Positions 8,919-17,886 of a stretch of 64,000 nt of DNA are shown here, piece by piece; within the stretch, counting starts at the first letter, position 1, and each line of letters opens with the position of its first letter. The DNA lies in contig NZ_JBHMFS010000001.1 in assembly GCF_051433165.1 (NCBI RefSeq), positions 524,128-588,127 of the forward strand, read 5' to 3'. Made by a program: the position numbers and the translations under genes. The stretch is from Falsiroseomonas sp051433165 (lineage in GTDB: Bacteria; Pseudomonadota; Alphaproteobacteria; Acetobacterales; Acetobacteraceae). The notes beneath the pieces were generated by a model. That model did not search any database. It had not been told where the DNA came from and saw nothing but the letters and a program-made list of their open reading frames with translations.

Positions 8919-10126
8919 ACTACGAATCCTTCTTCCGTGCCCAGCTCGACGGCCTCCGCCGCGAAGGCCGCTATCGCGTTTTCGCCGATATCGAACGCCA
9001 TGCCGGGCAATTCCCCAAGGCGACGCGGCACCGCAACGGCAAGACCTCCGAGGTCACCGTCTGGTGCTCCAACGATTATCTCGGCATGGGACAGCACCCG
9101 AAGGTGCTGGCGGCGATGCACCGGGCGCTGGACCAGCATGGTGCAGGCGCCGGCGGCACGCGCAACATCTCCGGCACCAACCATGAGCATGTGCTGCTGG
9201 AACGCGCCCTGGCGCGGCTGCATGGCACGGAAGACGCGCTGCTGTTCAATTCGGGCTACATGTCCAATTGGGCCTCGCTGTCCACCCTGGCCGCGCGGAT
9301 GCCGGGCTGCGTGATTGTCTCGGATGAGATGAACCATGCCTCGATGATCGAGGGCATGCGCCATTCCCGCGCCCAGCGCCGCATGTTCCGCCACAACGAC
9401 CTGGTGGATCTGGAGCGCGTGCTGTCGGAGATCGATCCTTCCGCGCCGAAGCTGGTGGCGTTCGAGAGCGTCTACTCCATGGATGGCGACATCGCCCCCA
9501 TCGCCGCCATCTGCGACCTGGCCGACAAATACGGCGCGATGACCTATTGCGACGAGGTGCATGGCGTTGGCCTGTACGGCCCGAATGGCGGCGGCATCAC
9601 GGACCGCGATGGCGTGTCGCACCGGCTGACCGTCATCGAGGGAACTTTGGCAAAGGCCTTCGGCGTGATCGGCGGCTACATCGCCGGCTCCGCCGCCATG
9701 TGCGATTTCGTCCGCAGCTATGCCAGCGGCTTTATCTTCTCCACCGCATTGCCGCCGGCGATTGCCGCGGGCGCGCGCGCTTCCATCGAACATCTGATGG
9801 CCAGCGGCGTGGAGCGGGAACAGCTGCATGAACGGGCGGCGACCCTGCGCCGCCGCCTCGACGCCATCGGCGTGCCGCATCTGGACAACCCCAGCCACAT
9901 CGTGCCGGTGATGGTGGGGGACCCCGTGGTCTGCAAGGCGATCAGCGACATCCTGCTGGATGATCACGGCGTCTATGTGCAGCCGATCAACTATCCCACC
10001 GTGCCGCGCGGCACGGAACGGCTTCGCATCACGCCGAGCCCGGTGCACAGCGATGCCGACATGGACCATCTGGTGGAAGCGCTTTCCGCCGTATGGTCGC
10101 AATTCAGCCTGCAGCGGGCTGCCTAA
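8915..10126 (+). CDS. hemA: 5-Aminolevulinate synthase (Shemin pathway)
   Basis: HemA condenses glycine and succinyl-CoA with pyridoxal phosphate to 5-aminolevulinate, the precursor of heme and bacteriochlorophyll. Conserved segments are WCSNDYLGMGQHPKV, the glycine-rich GAGAGGTRNISGTNH, YCDEVHGVGLYG and the PLP-lysine motif GTLAKAFGVIGGYIAG with the lysine near residue 247. The 403 residues start at ATG 8915. Placement inside the cluster, directly before bchI (TAATG overlap), ties tetrapyrrole supply to pigment synthesis. A second housekeeping copy may exist elsewhere. Confidence 0.96.
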   Translation: MNYESFFRAQLDGLRREGRYRVFADIERHAGQFPKATRHRNGKTSEVTVWCSNDYLGMGQHPKVLAAMHRALDQHGAGAGGTRNISGTNHEHVLLERALARLHGTEDALLFNSGYMSNWASLSTLAARMPGCVIVSDEMNHASMIEGMRHSRAQRRMFRHNDLVDLERVLSEIDPSAPKLVAFESVYSMDGDIAPIAAICDLADKYGAMTYCDEVHGVGLYGPNGGGITDRDGVSHRLTVIEGTLAKAFGVIGGYIAGSAAMCDFVRSYASGFIFSTALPPAIAAGARASIEHLMASGVEREQLHERAATLRRRLDAIGVPHLDNPSHIVPVMVGDPVVCKAISDILLDDHGVYVQPINYPTVPRGTERLRITPSPVHSDADMDHLVEALSAVWSQFSLQRAA

Positions 10127-11187
10127 TGGATATTGGAACAAGCACCTTGGCCAGCCGCAAGACAACGACGCCACGGCCGGTCTTTCCGTTTGATGCGATT
10201 GTTGGCCAGGATGAGATGAAGCTGGCGCTGCTGATCGCAGCGGTGGACGCGTCCATTGGCGGCGTGCTGGTGTTTGGCGATCGGGGTACCGGCAAATCCA
10301 CCGCGGTGCGCGCCTTGGCGGCGCTGTTGCCGCCGATGCAGGCGGTGGCCGGCTGCCGCTTTTCCTGCGACCCGGCGCGTCCGGAGGGGCTGTGCGATGC
10401 GTGCCGCGACTCGACCGACCTGGTCGTGGCGACTGTGCCGGTGCCGGTGGTCGATCTGCCGCTGGGTGCGACCGAAGACCGCGTGGCCGGCGCGCTGGAT
10501 ATCGAGCGCGCCCTGGCACAGGGCGAGAAGGCCTTCGAGCCTGGGCTGCTGGCCCGCGCGCATCGTGGCTTCCTCTACATCGACGAAGTGAATCTGCTGG
10601 AAGACCATCTGGTCGATCTGCTGCTGGATGTCGCGGCCTCCGGCGAGAATGTCGTGGAGCGGGAGGGCATCAGCATCCGCCACCCGGCACGTTTCGTGCT
10701 GGTCGGCAGCGGCAATCCGGAGGAAGGGGAGCTGCGGCCGCAATTGCTGGACCGGTTCGGCCTGTCCGTCGATGTCCGCACGCCCACCGACCTCGCAACG
10801 CGCGTCGAGGTCATCAAGCGGCGCGACGCCTTCGAACGCGATGGCGTGACCTTCCTTGCCAACTGGGCGGAGGCGGCCGCGACGACGCGGGAAAAGATCC
10901 TGGCGGCGCGGGCCCTGTTGCCGGCCGTGGCCGTGCCGGACGTGACGCTCGAAAATGCGGCGCGGCTGTGCATGGCGTTGGGCACGGATGGGCTGCGCGG
11001 CGAACTCACCCTGATCCGCACGGCGCGCGCCCTGGCGGCGCTGGAGGGTGATGAGGTGGTGGGCGTGCCGCATCTGCGCCGCATCGCCGCCCCCGCCCTG
11101 CGCCACCGCCTGCGCCGCAACCCGCTGGATGAAGCGGTGGCGACCACGCGCGTGGATCGTGCGGTCACTGAATTGTTCGGCGCGTGA
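10126..11187 (+). CDS. bchI: Magnesium chelatase ATPase subunit I
   Basis: BchI is the AAA+ ATPase that, with BchD, drives Mg2+ insertion by BchH. Walker A is GDRGTGKST (residue ~46), followed by a cysteine-containing insertion typical of BchI. Walker B is GFLYIDEVNLLEDHLVDLLL, and the region GSGNPEEGELRPQLLDRFGL is the sensor/arginine-finger segment. The ATG at 10126 shares its first A with the hemA stop TAA, giving 353 residues; the in-frame GTG-type start upstream lies inside hemA and is less likely. Confidence 0.96.
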   Translation: MDIGTSTLASRKTTTPRPVFPFDAIVGQDEMKLALLIAAVDASIGGVLVFGDRGTGKSTAVRALAALLPPMQAVAGCRFSCDPARPEGLCDACRDSTDLVVATVPVPVVDLPLGATEDRVAGALDIERALAQGEKAFEPGLLARAHRGFLYIDEVNLLEDHLVDLLLDVAASGENVVEREGISIRHPARFVLVGSGNPEEGELRPQLLDRFGLSVDVRTPTDLATRVEVIKRRDAFERDGVTFLANWAEAAATTREKILAARALLPAVAVPDVTLENAARLCMALGTDGLRGELTLIRTARALAALEGDEVVGVPHLRRIAAPALRHRLRRNPLDEAVATTRVDRAVTELFGA

Positions 11188-12917
11188 GTGACGCGGCGGC
11201 ACCGGCTTCGGATGCCGCGCAGGCCGCGCTGCTGCTGGCCGTCGATCCTGTTGGTCTCGGCGGCGCCGTGCTGCGGGCCGGCCCGGGGCCGGCGCGGGAG
11301 GGATGGCTCGCCGGGTTGCGCGCGGCGCTGCCCGCCGGCACGCCCTGGCGGCGGCTGCCGCTCGGCATTCCCGATTCACGACTGCTCGGCGGGCTGGATC
11401 TCGCGGGCACGCTTTCCGCCGGACGACCGGTGCTGGAACGCGGCGTGCTGGCCGAGGCCGATGGCGGCATCGTCGTCGCCCCCATGGCGGAACGGCTGGA
11501 GGCGAATACCGCGGCGAAGCTGGCCGCGGTGCTGGATGCCGGCCAGGTCGCCGTGCAACGGGATGGGCTGGACCTGAACCTGCCTGCGCGCCTGGCGCTG
11601 ATCGCACTGGATGAAGGTCTGACGGCGGAGGAAACGCTGCCGCCTGCACTGGCGGAACGCCTTGCCTTTCGGCTGGAGCCGCAGTCGGTGCCGCTGGGGG
11701 CCGCCCCCCAAATCGCCGCGGCCCGCGCGCGGCTGGATCAGGTTGCGGTGCCCGATGCGCTGCTGGCCGCGCTGTGCGGTGCCGCCATGCAATTCGGCAT
11801 CGCCACCCTCCGCGCGCCGCTTTTCGCGCTGCGGGCGGCACGGGCGGCCGCGGCGCTGGCCGGGCACGATGAGGTGACGGAGGCGGATGCCGCGCTGGCC
11901 GTGCGGCTGGTCTACGGGCCGCGCGCGACACGCCTGCCCGAATCGGAGCCGGAGCAGGCGGAGCCGTCGCCCGAGCCCGAGAACGCCCCGCAGGACAGCG
12001 ACCAGCCGGAACCGCAGCCCGGCCCGCAGGAATTGCAGGACATGCTGCTGGAGGCGACGCGCGCGGCGCTGCCGGCCGGGCTTCTCGCGGCACTCGGCGC
12101 CGGTGCGCGGGATGCGGCGCGGCAGGCGGGCGCGCAGGGGCGGGAAGGCCAGCGCCGCCTCTCGGCGATGCGTGGCCGCCCGATCGGCACGCGAGCCGGC
12201 GCGCTGCGCGCTGGCGCCAGGCTTTCGCTGGTGGAGACGCTGCGCGCCGCCGCACCCTGGCAGGGCATCCGTCGGCGGGAACGTGGCGACAGGCCCGGCC
12301 CGCTGGTGCTGGTGAAGCAGGATGATGTCCGTCTTCTGCGTTTCCAGCAGCACACGGAAACCACCGCCATCTTCGCCGTCGATGCCTCCGGCTCCGCCGC
12401 CCTCGCGCGTCTGGCGGAAGCCAAGGGCGCGGTGGAATTGCTGCTGGCCGATTGCTATGTGCGGCGCGACCGGGTTGCCGTGGTCGCCTTCCGCGGGCGT
12501 GCGGCGGAACTGCTGCTGCCGCCGACCAATTCGCTGCTGCGCGCCAAGCGCAGCCTTGCCGGGCTGCCGGGCGGCGGCGCCACGCCGCTCGCCGCCGGCA
12601 TCGATGCAGCGATGGCGCTGGCCGAGGAAGCCCGTCGCCGTGGCCGTACGCCGCTGCTGGTGCTGCTGACCGATGGTCGCGCCAACATCGCGCGTGACGG
12701 CACGGCGGGCCGGCCACGGGCGGAGGCCGATGCGCTGGCCGCTGCCATACCCTGCCGCGCCGCGGGCATCGCAACGCTGCTGGTCGACACCGCATCGCGC
12801 CCGCAGCCCTTCGCCAAGCAACTCGCGGAGGCAATGGGCGCGCGCTACCTCGCGCTGCCCAGCGTGGACTCGCAAAAGCTGTCCGCCGCGGTGGCCACGA
12901 CGCGGGAGGTGGCGTGA
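11184..12917 (+). CDS. bchD: Magnesium chelatase subunit D
   Basis: BchD is the platform subunit of Mg chelatase. The order is an N-terminal degenerate AAA+ domain (~1-240), an acidic proline-rich linker (~250-285, many PEPE/EPSPEP steps), and a C-terminal von Willebrand A domain whose MIDAS residues are in FAVDASGSAALARLAEAKGA (~396) and LLVLLTDGRAN. The start is GTG at 11184, overlapping the bchI stop (GTGA). At 577 residues it is normal for purple bacteria. Confidence 0.96.
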   Translation: MSDAAAPASDAAQAALLLAVDPVGLGGAVLRAGPGPAREGWLAGLRAALPAGTPWRRLPLGIPDSRLLGGLDLAGTLSAGRPVLERGVLAEADGGIVVAPMAERLEANTAAKLAAVLDAGQVAVQRDGLDLNLPARLALIALDEGLTAEETLPPALAERLAFRLEPQSVPLGAAPQIAAARARLDQVAVPDALLAALCGAAMQFGIATLRAPLFALRAARAAAALAGHDEVTEADAALAVRLVYGPRATRLPESEPEQAEPSPEPENAPQDSDQPEPQPGPQELQDMLLEATRAALPAGLLAALGAGARDAARQAGAQGREGQRRLSAMRGRPIGTRAGALRAGARLSLVETLRAAAPWQGIRRRERGDRPGPLVLVKQDDVRLLRFQQHTETTAIFAVDASGSAALARLAEAKGAVELLLADCYVRRDRVAVVAFRGRAAELLLPPTNSLLRAKRSLAGLPGGGATPLAAGIDAAMALAEEARRRGRTPLLVLLTDGRANIARDGTAGRPRAEADALAAAIPCRAAGIATLLVDTASRPQPFAKQLAEAMGARYLALPSVDSQKLSAAVATTREVA

Positions 12918-13810
12918 TGGCCGAACGCCCCAACTGGAGCATCGAGGGCCGGGACTGGCCGAACCGCGAGGCCAGCCGCTTCGTCACCGCCGCCGGCCTG
13001 CGCTGGCATGTGCAGGTGATGGGCCAAAGGGCGCCCGACCGGCCAGTGCTGCTGCTGCTGCATGGCACCGCCGCGGCCACGCATTCCTGGCGCGACCTGA
13101 TGCCGCTGCTGGCGCGCGACTTCACCGTGGTGGCGCCGGACCTGCCGGGTCATGGCTTCTCGGATGGCGTGCCCGCGGCGCGGCTCTCGCTGCCACACAT
13201 GGCGGCCTCCGTCGCTGCGCTGCTCGGCGTGCTCGGGCTGCGGCCGGTGCTGGCGGCGGGGCATTCGGCGGGGGCGGCGATATTACTGCGCATGGCGCTG
13301 GATGGCCGCATCGCGCCGGATTGCATTCTCAGTCTGAACGGCGCGCTGCAGCCGCTGGGGGACCGCCACGCGGCCTTCTTCACCCGCACGGCACGGATGC
13401 TGGTGGGCTTGCCCTTCGTGCCGAGCCTGTTCGCCTGGCGCGCGGCGGATCGTGCGGTGGCGGAACGCCTGCTGCGCGACACGGGTAGCCGCATCGAGGC
13501 GCGCGGCGTTGATCTCTACGCCCGCCTGTTCCGCCATTCGGGCCATCTGGCGGCAGCGCTCGGCATGATGGCGCATTGGGACCTGGTGCCGCTGCTGCGC
13601 GATCTGCCGAAGCTGGCGCCACGCCTGGTGCTGGTGGTGGGCGCGCAGGATCGCGCCGTGCCGCCGGCGCAGGCGGAGGCGGTGCGAAAACGTCTGCCCT
13701 CCGCGCGAATCGTCACGCTGCCGGGGCTTGGCCATCTGGCGCATGAAGAACAGCCGGCGCAGGTTGCCATTCTTATTCAGCAGGAATGCGCGGGGGCGCT
13801 GGCGGCATGA
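12917..13810 (+). CDS. bchO: BchO, alpha/beta-hydrolase of Mg chelatase
   Basis: BchO is an alpha/beta-hydrolase encoded beside bchID in most photosynthesis clusters; its substrate is not established. The oxyanion region is LLLLHGTAAATHSW, the nucleophile elbow is GHSAGAAILL (serine near residue 117), and the catalytic histidine is in LPGLGHLAHEEQP near the end. ATG 12917 shares its A with the bchD stop (TGATG); a GTG at 12914 is directly upstream. The product is 297 residues. Confidence 0.93.
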   Translation: MAERPNWSIEGRDWPNREASRFVTAAGLRWHVQVMGQRAPDRPVLLLLHGTAAATHSWRDLMPLLARDFTVVAPDLPGHGFSDGVPAARLSLPHMAASVAALLGVLGLRPVLAAGHSAGAAILLRMALDGRIAPDCILSLNGALQPLGDRHAAFFTRTARMLVGLPFVPSLFAWRAADRAVAERLLRDTGSRIEARGVDLYARLFRHSGHLAAALGMMAHWDLVPLLRDLPKLAPRLVLVVGAQDRAVPPAQAEAVRKRLPSARIVTLPGLGHLAHEEQPAQVAILIQQECAGALAA

Positions 13811-14835
13811 ACAGATTGCAGGGTCTCGCCGCCGAGGATCGCGCCGCCTGTCGCGCCATGCTCGCCAGCGGGTCGAAATCCTTCCGTGCTGCGTCGCTGC
13901 TGCTGCCCGCGCGAATCGCGGAGCCGGCGGCGGCGCTCTATGCCTTCTGCCGTGTCGCCGATGACGCGATCGACGAGGCGCCGGACCCCGCCGCCGCATT
14001 GCCGGCGTTGCAGCGCCGGCTGGATGCGATCTATGCCGGGCGGCCGCAGCCGCATGCCGCGGATCGCGCTTTCGCCGTAGTGGCACGGGATTTCGCCATT
14101 CCCCAGGTGCTGCCCGCAGCCTTGCTGGAGGGTTTTGCCTGGGACGCCGAGGGTCGCCGCTATGCCGACCTCGCGGCGCTCGAAGCCTACGCCGCGCGCG
14201 TCGCCGCAACAGTGGGCGCGATGATGACGCTGCTGATGGGCGTGCGCGATGCCGCGGCGCTCGCACGCGCCTGCGACCTGGGCGTGGCCATGCAATTCAC
14301 CAACATCGCTCGCGATGTGGGGGAGGATGCGCGCAATGGGCGGCTCTATCTGCCGCTCGACTGGATGATGCAGGAGGGAATTTCGGCGGAGGGGTTCCTC
14401 GCCCGCCCGGTCTTCACCCCGGCGCTCGGCCGCGTGGTGCAGCGGCTGCTGGATGCGGCGGATGTGCTATATGCGCGGGCCGAGGATGGCTTCGGCCGGC
14501 TGCCCTGGGATTGTCGCGCGGGCATTGGCGCCGCGCGGCATGTCTATGCCGGGATTGGTCGAGCCGTGGAACGCCAGGGCGGCGATTCGGTCAGCCGGCG
14601 CGCCATGGTGCCGAACCGCCGCAAGGCACTGCTGATGGCACGCGGTGCCACGGCTTTCGCCGCCCGCCGCGCTGCCAGTCCCGCGCCGCCGCTGCCGGCC
14701 ACGCGCTTCCTGGTGGAGGCGGTGGCCGCCCAGGCACCGCTTGCCACGGACCGGCTGGCGGAGCGGATCGCCCGCGCCGTCGCCTTGTTCGACCGGCTGG
14801 CGGAGGCTACGACGCTCGGCCCGATGGCGCGCTGA
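13807..14835 (+). CDS. crtB: Phytoene synthase
   Basis: CrtB joins two geranylgeranyl diphosphates head-to-head to phytoene, the first C40 carotenoid. The conserved GSKSFRAASLLLPARI and YAFCRVADDAIDEAPDP lie in the first 60 residues, and the second aspartate-rich motif is FTNIARDVGEDARNGRLYLP. The ATG overlaps the bchO stop (ATGA). It is the last gene of the long plus-strand run and faces the DUF2189 gene with only three bases between their stops. crtI is not beside it but 12 kb downstream. Confidence 0.95.
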   Translation: MNRLQGLAAEDRAACRAMLASGSKSFRAASLLLPARIAEPAAALYAFCRVADDAIDEAPDPAAALPALQRRLDAIYAGRPQPHAADRAFAVVARDFAIPQVLPAALLEGFAWDAEGRRYADLAALEAYAARVAATVGAMMTLLMGVRDAAALARACDLGVAMQFTNIARDVGEDARNGRLYLPLDWMMQEGISAEGFLARPVFTPALGRVVQRLLDAADVLYARAEDGFGRLPWDCRAGIGAARHVYAGIGRAVERQGGDSVSRRAMVPNRRKALLMARGATAFAARRAASPAPPLPATRFLVEAVAAQAPLATDRLAERIARAVALFDRLAEATTLGPMAR

Positions 14836-14838
14836 AGC

Positions 14839-15648
14839 TCAGCGCACCACCACCATCCGGTACAGATGCCAAGTCGCATGCCCGAGCACCGGCAGCACTA
14901 CCGCCAGCCCGATGAACAGCGGCAGTGACCCCAGCAGCAGCAGCACCGCCACGATGAACCCCCAGGCCGCCATGGCCAGCGGGTTCATGGCGACGGCGCG
15001 CAGCGAAGTGCCGATGGCCTGGCCCAGACCTGCCTGCGGCCGGTCCAGCAGCATGGGAAAGGACACCACGGTCAGCGCCAGCACCAGCGCCGCAAAGCCG
15101 AGGCCCACGGCATGGCCGAGCAGCAGCATGCGCTGGCCCTCCGCCGTGCCGAACACCTGTTCCAGCAGCGCCACCGCGCCGCCATTGTATCGCGGGTCCT
15201 GCGCCAGGGTGCCGAGGGTGGCTGCATGGATGGTATCCGCCGCCCACAGCCAGGCCAGGAACACCCCGAGCAGCAGCAGCCCGAGGCCGCTGATGGCGGG
15301 CAGGGCGGGTGCACGCAGCACATCGAACACATCGGTCCAGTGGGTCGGCTGCCCGGCCTCCCGCCGCCGGCTGATCTCGTACAGGCCGAGCGCGGCCAGC
15401 GGACCGATCAGGGCGAAGCCGGCGGCCATCGGGTAGAACAGGTGCATCACCTCACCCCCCGCCGCCAGGGAGGCCGCCACCAGCCCGATGAGGGGATAGA
15501 GGACACAGAGGAACATCAGCTGCGTCGGGGTCGCCAGGAAATCGGCCCAGCCCCGGCGTAGCGCGGTGCGCAGATCCCCCAGCCCGATGCGCCGCAGCGC
15601 CGGTGGGGCAAGATCGAGATCTCGTGTGGTGGTCATAGCCTCAGCCAT
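14839..15648 (-). CDS. DUF2189-type multi-spanning membrane protein
   Basis: This 269-residue protein has about six hydrophobic helices. The motif around PALRRIGLGDLRTALRRGWA and LRAPALPAISGLGLLLLGVF matches the DUF2189 group of inner-membrane proteins, whose function is unknown. ATG 15648 is chosen because GGGGGAAG precedes it; the open frame upstream runs into the promoter region. It lies between crtB and crtE, where Rhodobacter has tspO, but it does not look like TspO. It is transcribed away from the crtE promoter, so the PpsR sites between could act on both genes. Confidence 0.75.
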   Translation of the reverse strand: MAEAMTTTRDLDLAPPALRRIGLGDLRTALRRGWADFLATPTQLMFLCVLYPLIGLVAASLAAGGEVMHLFYPMAAGFALIGPLAALGLYEISRRREAGQPTHWTDVFDVLRAPALPAISGLGLLLLGVFLAWLWAADTIHAATLGTLAQDPRYNGGAVALLEQVFGTAEGQRMLLLGHAVGLGFAALVLALTVVSFPMLLDRPQAGLGQAIGTSLRAVAMNPLAMAAWGFIVAVLLLLGSLPLFIGLAVVLPVLGHATWHLYRMVVVR

Positions 15649-15717
15649 CGTTCGCTTCCCCCATTCAGGTTCCACGGACGGCCCGGTGCCGGCGACGGCC
15701 GACAAGGACCCCGCGAC

Positions 15718-15735
15718 TGTCAAGTGGGGCGTACA
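15718..15735 (+). promoter_or_regulatory. Candidate PpsR/CrtJ operator, distal site before crtE
   Basis: The sequence TGTCAAGTGGGGCGTACA fits TGT-N12-ACA exactly, the pattern bound by the redox/light repressor PpsR (CrtJ). Its outer bases also pair (CTGT/ACAG). It lies 65 bases upstream of a second, better palindrome and about 140 bases before crtE. PpsR sites often come in pairs that bind co-operatively. Confidence 0.65.
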
Positions 15736-15782
15736 GGACTGGCTGCGCCTCAAGCCCGCGTGACCGAATGACGGTTGACTTG

Positions 15783-15806
15783 AGTGTCAAGAAAGTCTGA
15801 CACTCA
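15783..15806 (+). promoter_or_regulatory. Candidate PpsR/CrtJ operator, proximal site before crtE
   Basis: GAGTGTCA at 15783-15790 and TGACACTC at 15799-15806 are a perfect 8-base inverted repeat with an 8-base spacer. The core is TGT-N12-ACA (15785-15802). It lies 50 bases before the crtE ATG. A TTGACT at 15775-15780 could be a -35 element overlapped by the site; no convincing -10 is visible. Repression of crtEF under oxygen is inferred from the known PpsR regulon. Confidence 0.8.
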
Positions 15807-15856
15807 CGACTGACAAGCTGGACTTACATCGAGCCGGCGCGTTCGGGAGGTTGCCA

Positions 15857-16729
15857 ATGGACACCGTGTCGCGGATCGAAGCCAGCCTGGCGGATGCGGT
15901 GCTCTGCGCCGAAGCGGCCGGCGCGCCACCGCGGCTTGCGGCGGCCATGCGGCATGCGGTGTTTCCGAAGGGCGGGCGGATCCGCCCGCGGCTGACGCTC
16001 GCGGTGGCTGCGGCCTGCGGCGATGACCGCCCGGCGCTGTCCTCCGCCGCGGCCGCCGCGATCGAGCTGCTGCATTGCGCCAGCCTGGTGCATGACGACC
16101 TGCCCTGCTTCGACGACGCCGCCACCCGCCGTGGCAAGCCCAGCGTGCACCGTGCCTTCGGCGAGCCGCTGGCCGTGCTGGCCGGGGATGCGTTGATCGT
16201 GCTGGCCTTCCAGACCCTGGCGCGGGCCGCGCCGGCGGGGCCCGAACGGCTGGGTCCGTTGCTGCTGATCGTCGGCGACGGCGTCGGCGTGCCCTTTGGC
16301 ATCGTCGCGGGCCAGGCTTGGGAATGCGAGCTGCGCGCCGATCTTTCCGAATACCAGCGCCAGAAAACCGGCAGCCTGTTCGCCGCCGCCACCGTCGCCG
16401 GCGCCACCGCCGCGGGCCATGCGGAGCCGGAAGCCTGGCGCCTGCTCGGCGACCGGTTGGGCGAGGCCTATCAGGTGGCGGACGATCTGCGCGACGCGGT
16501 GGAGGATGAGGCAACGATCGGCAAGCCCGTGGGCGTCGACAAGGCGCTGGGGCGGCCGAGCGCGGTGGCGGAGTTCGGCCTTTCCGGCGCGGTGGCGCGG
16601 CTGCTGGCGCTGTCCGAGCAGGCTGTGGCGGCAATTCCGGAATGCCGGGGGCAGGCCCTGCTGCGCGGACTGATCCTGGCCGAGTCGAAGCGCCTGATGC
16701 CCGCGAAACTGGCCGCCCAGGCGGCGTGA
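15857..16729 (+). CDS. crtE: Geranylgeranyl diphosphate synthase
   Basis: CrtE is a trans-prenyltransferase making the C20 precursor for carotenoids and the phytyl tail of bacteriochlorophyll. The first aspartate-rich motif is LVHDDLPCFDDAATRRGKP (residue ~77) and the second is YQVADDLRDAVEDE. The ATG at 15857 follows GGGAGG at 15845-15850; a TTG two codons earlier is unlikely. The 290 residues are typical. Two PpsR-type palindromes precede it, and it is followed by crtF with a short overlap or gap. Confidence 0.95.
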   Translation: MDTVSRIEASLADAVLCAEAAGAPPRLAAAMRHAVFPKGGRIRPRLTLAVAAACGDDRPALSSAAAAAIELLHCASLVHDDLPCFDDAATRRGKPSVHRAFGEPLAVLAGDALIVLAFQTLARAAPAGPERLGPLLLIVGDGVGVPFGIVAGQAWECELRADLSEYQRQKTGSLFAAATVAGATAAGHAEPEAWRLLGDRLGEAYQVADDLRDAVEDEATIGKPVGVDKALGRPSAVAEFGLSGAVARLLALSEQAVAAIPECRGQALLRGLILAESKRLMPAKLAAQAA

Positions 16730-16737
16730 AACCCGCC

Positions 16738-17880
16738 ATGCAGGCCCCTGCCATGCCGGCACCTGGGCTGATGGACCGCTTCCGCGCCTGGCGGGAAGGC
16801 GTGACGGCCAATCCGCAATTCCGTGCCTGGGCCGCGCGCTTCCCGGTGACCCGGCCAGTGGCGCGGCGGCGGGCGCGCCAATTATTCGATCTCTGCGCGG
16901 GCTTCGTCTATTCGCAAGTGCTGGCCGCCTGCGTGCGGCTGCGGCTGTTCGAAATTCTGCACGAGGCGCCCGCCAGCGAAACCGCGCTGGCGCTGCGCCT
17001 GGCCGTGCCGCCGGAGGCCATGGGCCGCCTGCTGGCCGCCGCCGCCGCGCTGGACCTGACCCGCCGGCGCAAGGACGGGATGTGGGTGCTGGGGCCGCTC
17101 GGTGCGGCCATGATCGGCAACCCCGGCATCGCCGCCATGGTCGAGCACCACGCACTGCTCTACGCCGATTTGGCCGATCCGGTGGCTCTGCTGCGGCGGG
17201 ACCGCGGCGGCAATGCGCTTTCCGACTACTGGGCCTATGCCGGCGCTGCGGCGCCCGAGGCGCTGGGGGCGGATCGCGTTGCGGATTACTCCGCGCTGAT
17301 GGCGGCCTCCCAGCCCATGGTCGCGGCGGAAGTGCTGGCAAGCTACGATTTCCGGCGCCACAGCGCGCTGCTCGATGTCGGCGGCGGGGAGGGAGCCTTC
17401 CTGACGGAGGTCGCGCCGGCCGCGCCCGATCTGCGGCTGATGCTGTTCGACCTGCCCCAGGTGGCGGCCCGGGCCACGGCGCGGTTTGCCGCGCGTGGCC
17501 TGGCGGATCGTTCGCAGGTTTTCGGCGGCGATTTCAGCGCCGATCCGCTGCCGCAGGGCGCCGATATCATCAGCTTCGTCCGTGTGCTGCACGACCATGA
17601 CGATGCCGTGGTGCTGAACCTGCTGCGCGCCGCCCGCACCGCACTGCCGCCCCAGGGTCGCCTGCTGATCGCCGAGCCGATGGCCGGCACCAGCGGCGCG
17701 GAACCGATGGGAGAGGCGTATTTCGGCTTCTACCTGCTGGCCATGGGCCGCGGCCGTCCGCGCCGGGCGGAGGAGCTGCAGGCCATGCTCACCGCCGCCG
17801 GTTTCGCCCGCAGCCGCGCCCTGCCGACGCCGACGCCACTGCTGACTCAGGTGCTTGTTGCTGATGTCGGCATTACCTGA
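16738..17880 (+). CDS. crtF: Hydroxyneurosporene O-methyltransferase
   Basis: CrtF methylates the C-1 hydroxyl of carotenoids in the spheroidene/spirilloxanthin route using S-adenosylmethionine. The 380-residue protein has an N-terminal helical dimerisation part (ARQLFDLCAGFVYSQVL) and a class I methyltransferase core with LLDVGGGEGAFLTEVAPAAP (~210) and FVRVLHDHDD, the O-methyltransferase active-site histidine region. ATG 16738 follows the crtE stop by eight bases; an in-frame GTG at 16726 would overlap that stop (GTGA). The gene implies methoxylated carotenoids. Confidence 0.93.
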   Translation: MQAPAMPAPGLMDRFRAWREGVTANPQFRAWAARFPVTRPVARRRARQLFDLCAGFVYSQVLAACVRLRLFEILHEAPASETALALRLAVPPEAMGRLLAAAAALDLTRRRKDGMWVLGPLGAAMIGNPGIAAMVEHHALLYADLADPVALLRRDRGGNALSDYWAYAGAAAPEALGADRVADYSALMAASQPMVAAEVLASYDFRRHSALLDVGGGEGAFLTEVAPAAPDLRLMLFDLPQVAARATARFAARGLADRSQVFGGDFSADPLPQGADIISFVRVLHDHDDAVVLNLLRAARTALPPQGRLLIAEPMAGTSGAEPMGEAYFGFYLLAMGRGRPRRAEELQAMLTAAGFARSRALPTPTPLLTQVLVADVGIT

Positions 17881-17886
17881 CGCTCG

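Noticed and set aside
10123..13125. 1000-codon minus-strand open frame
   Set aside because: It is antisense to bchI-bchD and is an arginine/proline-rich shadow caused by high GC; the plus-strand genes have clear motifs.
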